Made by a program: the position numbers and the translations under genes | Notes under the pieces: model-generated | Told to the model about the DNA's origin: nothing | Databases searched by the model: none | What the model saw: only the letters and a program-made list of their open reading frames with translations | In this document: piece after piece, positions 60,392 through 64,000 of the stretch | Numbering within the stretch: position 1 is the stretch's first letter | How the letters are laid out: each line of letters begins with the position of its first letter | Assembly: GCF_009671065.1 (NCBI RefSeq) | Contig: NZ_CP046027.1 | Coordinates: 434,001-498,000, forward strand | Reading direction: 5' to 3' | Length of the DNA: 64,000 nucleotides | Origin: Neisseria brasiliensis | GTDB lineage: Bacteria > Pseudomonadota > Gammaproteobacteria > Burkholderiales > Neisseriaceae

Positions 60392-60958
60392 TTAAAACAG
60401 CGTTCCCTGCTCCATGCCGCTTTCCAAATCCAGCAAAAAACGTTTGCGCGTCATGCCGCCGCCGTAGCCGACCAACTTGCCGTCACTGCCAATCACGCGG
60501 TGGCACGGAATCAGAATCGACACTTTGTTTTGCCCGTTGGCCGCAGCGACCGCGCGGATGGCCTTCACATTGCCCAACTGCTGCGCCTGCTCTTTGTAGC
60601 TTAAGGTTGCGCCGTAGGGAATGGTCAGCAACACCTCCCACACCTGCTTTTGAAAATCGGTGCCGACCATGTGCAGCGGCGTGTTGAATGTTTTCAGACG
60701 GCCTGCGAAATACTCAGCCAATTCCTTTTGAAATTCATCATGATACGCGCTTTTTTGCCAACTGAAATTGGCTGACAAAGCTTGATGCAGATGGTTCAAT
60801 TCGCGCTGCAATTGGTCTTGATCGGCAAATTCAAGCAAACACAAACCTTCGCTGCTGAACACGGCCAAGATTTTGCCGATGGGCGTGTCCAGCCGTGCCA
60901 CGTTTAAGGTGGCGGTGTAATCGTCGCAATGGGCAAAACGCAAATCGGCAGGGTTCAT
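60392..60958 (-). CDS. ogt: Methylated-DNA-protein-cysteine methyltransferase
   Basis: 188 residues. Catalytic 'ILIPCHRVIGSDGKLVGYGGG' (acceptor Cys near 150), 'NVKAIRAVAAANGQNK' helix-turn-helix, and 'FQKQVWEVLLTIPYGATLSYKE' at the DNA-binding start. Repairs O6-alkylguanine without the Ada regulatory domain. An N-terminal region of about 80 residues is variable. DUS in frame at about 60690. Confidence 0.92.
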   Translation of the reverse strand: MNPADLRFAHCDDYTATLNVARLDTPIGKILAVFSSEGLCLLEFADQDQLQRELNHLHQALSANFSWQKSAYHDEFQKELAEYFAGRLKTFNTPLHMVGTDFQKQVWEVLLTIPYGATLSYKEQAQQLGNVKAIRAVAAANGQNKVSILIPCHRVIGSDGKLVGYGGGMTRKRFLLDLESGMEQGTLF

Positions 60959-60973
60959 TTCAGACGGCCTTCA

Positions 60974-62107
60974 TTATCTCAACAATTCCGCCATCATGCC
61001 TTCATAAATCGCGGATAATTTCGGAATATCGTCCAACAACACATTTTCATTAAGCTGATGAATGGTGGCGTTGCTCGGACCCAATTCAATCAATTCAGCC
61101 GCAATGGCTTTGATGAAACGGCCGTCTGAAGTGCCGCCGCTGGTGGACAATTCGGCTTCCACGCCGCAGATTTGCTGAATCGTAGCGCGTGCCACGTCGG
61201 TTAAGCGGCCGGCTTGGGTTAGGAACGGCTGGCCGGAACAAGACCATGCTAAATCGTACTGCACGCCGCAATGGTCGAGAATATCGTGCACACGCTGTTT
61301 CAGGTTCTCTTCGGTGGACTCGGTCGAAAAACGGAAATTGAATTTGACGTTGAGTTCGCCCGGAATCACGTTGGTGGCGCCGGTACCGCCGTTGATGTTG
61401 GAAATCTGGAAGCTGGTCGGTGGGAAATAATCGTTGCCCTCGTCCCATACTTCTTTTGTGAGCGCGAGCAAGGCCGGGGCAAAGGTGTGCACGGGATTCA
61501 CCGCCAAATGCGGATAAGCGATGTGGCCTTGTTTGCCTTTAACGGTCAAATTGCCCGAAAGCGAGCCGCGACGGCCGTTTTTCAGCATATCGCCCAATAC
61601 TTTCGTCGCGGTCGGTTCTCCGACAATACAATAATCAATCAACTCGCCTCGGGCTTTCAATATGTCCACAACCTTAGTAGTGCCATCGTGCGCGTCACCT
61701 TCTTCATCGGAAGTAATCAGCAGCGCAATGCTGCCTTGATGGTCGGGATGCTCGGCCACAAATCGCTCGCAAGCGGTGACGAAACAGGCAATGCTGGTTT
61801 TCATATCAGCCGCACCGCGCCCATATAAACGCCCTTCGCGCTCGGTCGGTTCAAACGGCGGCGAATCCCATTTTTCCAAAGGACCGGTCGGCACCACATC
61901 GGTGTGTCCGGCAAAACACAACACCGGCGCAGTGGTACCGCGGCGCGCCCAGATGTTTTTGGTGTCGCCGAAATTCATTTCTTCAATGGTAAAACCAATT
62001 TTTTGCAGGCGTTCGGCCAAAAGCTGCTGGCAATTTTGGTCATCGGGAGTGACAGACGGACGGGCAATGAGTTGCTTGGCAAGGTCTAGGGATTGGGTTT
62101 CAGTCAT
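60974..62107 (-). CDS. dapE: Succinyl-diaminopimelate desuccinylase
   Basis: 377 residues from ATG 62107 ('MTETQSLDLAKQLIARPSV'); a TTG at 62125 is less likely. Metal ligands: 'CFAGHTDVVPTGP' (His-x-Asp), 'YGRGAADMKTSIACFV', 'TSDEEGDAHDGT' (Glu-Glu), and the terminal 'SNATIHQLNENVLLDDI'. Lysine and peptidoglycan precursor synthesis. ogt is 16 bases downstream on the same strand. DUS in frame near 61119. Confidence 0.96.
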   Translation of the reverse strand: MTETQSLDLAKQLIARPSVTPDDQNCQQLLAERLQKIGFTIEEMNFGDTKNIWARRGTTAPVLCFAGHTDVVPTGPLEKWDSPPFEPTEREGRLYGRGAADMKTSIACFVTACERFVAEHPDHQGSIALLITSDEEGDAHDGTTKVVDILKARGELIDYCIVGEPTATKVLGDMLKNGRRGSLSGNLTVKGKQGHIAYPHLAVNPVHTFAPALLALTKEVWDEGNDYFPPTSFQISNINGGTGATNVIPGELNVKFNFRFSTESTEENLKQRVHDILDHCGVQYDLAWSCSGQPFLTQAGRLTDVARATIQQICGVEAELSTSGGTSDGRFIKAIAAELIELGPSNATIHQLNENVLLDDIPKLSAIYEGMMAELLR

Positions 62108-62141
62108 TTTGTGCTTTATTTTCAATGGTATTTTTTAGATT

Positions 62142-62185
62142 GAGGCCATCTGAAAGAAAACGCATTCCGCTGTTCAGACGGCCTG
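62142..62185. repeat. DUS pair, one arm degenerate, upstream of dapE
   Basis: AGGCCATCTGAAA (A for G) facing TTCAGACGGCCT; another DUS at 62233-62245 stands alone in reverse position near the next gene's end. Confidence 0.55.
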
Positions 62186-62256
62186 AGAATGCTTGTGATG
62201 ATAACGAGATGCGCTTTATCTGGCAACTCGCAACAGGCCGTCTGAAATGACTTTCT

Positions 62257-62874
62257 TTATTTAAAACAGGCTTCATACAACGGAATCAATTCTTCTATCG
62301 CATTCACAATCCATTGCTGCACATCTTGCTTGCCCAAATCCGCGCGCTCAATGTGTTTGCCGATGCAGAAAAAATCATCTTGATGCTGCAGGCTGATGTT
62401 TTCAGACGGCGTGTCGGCCACGGTGGCGTAATCGGCGTATTCGTCTTCTGCACCGTGCCAAATATCGAAAGCAGCGTATTTTTGCGCGTCTAATTCGTCC
62501 AGCCATTGGTTGTACTGCGGCAAAGCAATGGGCGACACGCCGGCTTTGTAGCAATGCCAATCGAGGCTGACGGTAAGGCGGCGGCGGTTGAGCAACACGG
62601 AAATAATCGCGGCGGAATCTTGGTATTGCGCGTATTTGAAATAGGCGAAAAAGTGCGCGCGCACCTGCCAGCCGTTACACCAGCGCTCGATGTGTGGCGG
62701 TGCGAAGGGTTCGCCCAAATCATCGGCCACGCGCCCGATAAGTTCGCGCCAAATCTGCCAATGGTGTTTATACGCGGCTTTGGTCGGCTCAATCATTTCC
62801 GGCGCGTGTTTTTTCATTTGGGCAAACTGATAAAAGGGAATGTCGAAAAGTTCGCTGCTTTGCGGGGTGAGCAT
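62257..62874 (-). CDS. Uncharacterised protein, possibly HI_0552 type
   Basis: 205 residues, soluble, Trp- and Tyr-rich ('HHWQIWRELIGRVADDLGE', 'WCNGWQVRAHFFAYFKYAQY', 'SLDWHCYKAGVSPIALPQYNQWLDEL'). No membrane segment, no signal peptide, no metal motif. I recall a small family named after H. influenzae HI_0552 with similar features, but cannot confirm. DUS in frame near 62400. Stand-alone by context. Confidence 0.55.
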   Translation of the reverse strand: MLTPQSSELFDIPFYQFAQMKKHAPEMIEPTKAAYKHHWQIWRELIGRVADDLGEPFAPPHIERWCNGWQVRAHFFAYFKYAQYQDSAAIISVLLNRRRLTVSLDWHCYKAGVSPIALPQYNQWLDELDAQKYAAFDIWHGAEDEYADYATVADTPSENISLQHQDDFFCIGKHIERADLGKQDVQQWIVNAIEELIPLYEACFK

Positions 62875-62910
62875 GGGGATTCTCTTTATGGGATAAATAA
62901 ACGGTTTGCG

Positions 62911-62949
62911 CTTTCAGACGGCCTAGCGTGTGTTAAGGCCGTCTGAAAC
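62911..62949. terminator. Inverted DUS pair between the unknown and hemerythrin genes
   Basis: TTTCAGACGGCCTA / TAAGGCCGTCTGAAA (13-base spacer), about 25 bases beyond the stop of the leftward hemerythrin gene. Confidence 0.72.
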
Positions 62950-62972
62950 CATCAAACAATCATTTCTAAGCA

Positions 62973-63482
62973 TTATTTGCGTCTTCTCGCCGCCATAATC
63001 TCGCCGATTTCGGTCAGCTTTTCTTTCGGGATAAAGGTTTTGCCCATTTCAAATAAGGGTTCTTCAATATCCAAATGCACATCGTATCCGGCGGTAAAGC
63101 GCTGCAATACGTCGGTGTTTAACGGATAATCCGCATCTTCTTCCAAGCGGGCAAACTCCTCTGCCACTGCCGACCAGTTGGCATGCAGGCTTTCGTGTTG
63201 GCGCAATAATTCGTCAATGCTTTCCTGCGCTTGTGGGGCGTATTGCAACAGCAACGGAAAGAAATTTTCTTCTTCGTCTTCATGATGCAACGGCGCGGCC
63301 ACGTTGAAATATTGACTGATTTGGCGCGTCGCCTGCAGCACCACATCATTGCGGCCGTTTTCAGCAATATATTCGGGCAGCATTTTTACTTGGCTGCAAA
63401 AACGGCGCACTTTGTCGTGGCAGGCATAGAGCATGTCGATGGGTTCGGCAAAGGTCACACTTTGGGTGTTGAAGGGATTCAT
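62973..63482 (-). CDS. Hemerythrin HHE-domain protein
   Basis: 169 residues from ATG 63482, AGGAACC ten bases upstream; an earlier in-frame start at 63584 is unsupported. Four-helix histidine-rich fold: 'MLYACHDKVRRFCSQV', 'APLHHEDEEENFFPLLL', 'LLRQHESLHANWSAV', 'VHLDIEEPLFEMG'. Such proteins bind a di-iron site and often O2 or NO. Function not settled. Close to the azurin gene. Confidence 0.78.
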   Translation of the reverse strand: MNPFNTQSVTFAEPIDMLYACHDKVRRFCSQVKMLPEYIAENGRNDVVLQATRQISQYFNVAAPLHHEDEEENFFPLLLQYAPQAQESIDELLRQHESLHANWSAVAEEFARLEEDADYPLNTDVLQRFTAGYDVHLDIEEPLFEMGKTFIPKEKLTEIGEIMAARRRK

Positions 63483-63550
63483 GATGAGGTTCCTTATGTT
63501 CAGACGGCCTTGTTGTTTTATTCTACGCTTTTTGTTGCGCGATAAAGTAA

Positions 63551-63576
63551 AACAGCCCGCAACTAGGCAGGCTGTT
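63551..63576 (-). terminator. Intrinsic terminator of the azurin gene
   Basis: On the minus strand AACAGCC / GGCTGTT with a 12-base loop, followed by TTTACTTT; 27 bases beyond the stop. Confidence 0.75.
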
Positions 63577-63602
63577 CGATTCATATCGGTTGTGCAAAAA
63601 GA

Positions 63603-64000
63603 CTAGTCAACCAAAGTGATGGTACCGTTCATCAAAGCACCGTGGCCTGGGAAGGTACAAGCAAATTTGTAGTTGCCGTCTGCCAATTTAGCAGGGTCGA
63701 TTTTGATGGTGTCTTCCTCACCGCCACCGATTAATTTGGTGTGTGCTACGATACGCTCATCACCAGCTTTTACATATTCAGCATCAGGACCTGCAGCCAC
63801 GCCGTCTTTGAATACGCCGTCTTGGTCTTCAGCTTTGGTGATCACCAAGTTGTGACCCATGCTGGCTTTAGGCTGAGTACCAACATGTTTCAATGTGATG
63901 GTGAATTCAGAACATGCTTTGCTAACTTGGATATCTTTGGTGTTGAACTGCATAGCGTCGTTTGATTCAACCACGACTTCACAGTTACCGGCAGCAGCAG
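63603..64000 (-). CDS. Azurin (Laz-type), 5' end outside the window
   Basis: The frame is open past the window edge; visible residues begin 'AAAGNCEVVVESNDAMQF', of which the Ala run suggests the Laz lipoprotein linker. Copper ligands present: His in 'SMGHNLVITK', Cys in 'FACTFPGHGALM', then His and axial Met of the same loop. 'TKLIGGGEEDTI' is standard azurin. Outer-membrane tethered copper carrier to peroxidases or oxidases. Confidence 0.93.
   Translation of the reverse strand, partial: AAAGNCEVVVESNDAMQFNTKDIQVSKACSEFTITLKHVGTQPKASMGHNLVITKAEDQDGVFKDGVAAGPDAEYVKAGDERIVAHTKLIGGGEEDTIKIDPAKLADGNYKFACTFPGHGALMNGTITLVD

Overview
The window comes from a Neisseria or very close relative. The decisive sign is the neisserial DNA uptake sequence (DUS) GCCGTCTGAA, present dozens of times on both strands and mostly extended to AGGCCGTCTGAA. 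That AG form is typical of commensal and animal-associated Neisseria rather than the AT form of meningococcus and gonococcus. Most DUS sit as inverted pairs after genes, where they form hairpin terminators. Gene content (Na+-NQR, MacAB efflux, ComP, Laz-type azurin, IS30-family IS, dRS3-like repeats) agrees. The species cannot be fixed from this alone, and no rRNA or tRNA gene was seen.

Layout. 1-4.9 kb: 3' end of the nqr operon (nqrC'-D-E-F) and, beyond a small membrane protein gene, apbE and nqrM, which supply flavin and iron to the same complex. 5-10.5 kb: pheA, a Bcr/CflA exporter, an intact IS30-type element, serC and a nitroreductase. 10.5-13.5 kb: a PfkB sugar kinase and an AAHS-type transporter with long AT-rich non-coding DNA between them. 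13.8-17.2 kb: yajC-secD-secF carrying a fresh 219-bp tandem duplication that creates a chimeric mini-gene. 17.3-24.3 kb: a deacetylase-like protein, butanediol dehydrogenase, glyoxalase, pntAB and a formate/nitrite channel behind an FNR-type promoter. 24.3-29.9 kb: fdnGHI formate dehydrogenase (cysteine type) and a thioredoxin-like lipoprotein. 30-35 kb: an rRNA methyltransferase, mutT, acpS, pdxJ, recO. 35-40 kb: macA-macB and an outer-membrane factor. 40-41.2 kb: two type IV pilin-like genes, the second being comP, the DUS receptor. 41.2-45.5 kb: corC, ybeY, hemC, an acquired chloramphenicol acetyltransferase (catP type) in foreign AT-rich DNA, and nth. 45.6-54.9 kb: a DegP/DegQ protease, NhaC antiporter, nagZ, a CvrA-like antiporter, a DUF808 protein and lnt. 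55-64 kb: rpoH, hemA, a cyclic-peptide ABC exporter, argF, ogt, dapE, an unknown gene, a hemerythrin-like protein and the 3' part of an azurin gene.

The energy genes form a theme: Na+-NQR, transhydrogenase, formate dehydrogenase, formate/nitrite channel and azurin point to a flexible respiratory chain with oxygen-limited growth. Mobile and repeat content includes one IS, four copies of a 143-144-bp inverted-repeat element, and a composite repeat with dRS3-like cores.

Most worth following: the comP start codon locked in a perfect 16-bp inverted repeat; a ComP with Gln instead of Glu at mature position 5; an unassigned cysteine-rich pilin directly upstream of comP; the secDF duplication; the catP-type island; and the finding that the small inverted-repeat elements nearly always lie 2-3 bp from a DUS.
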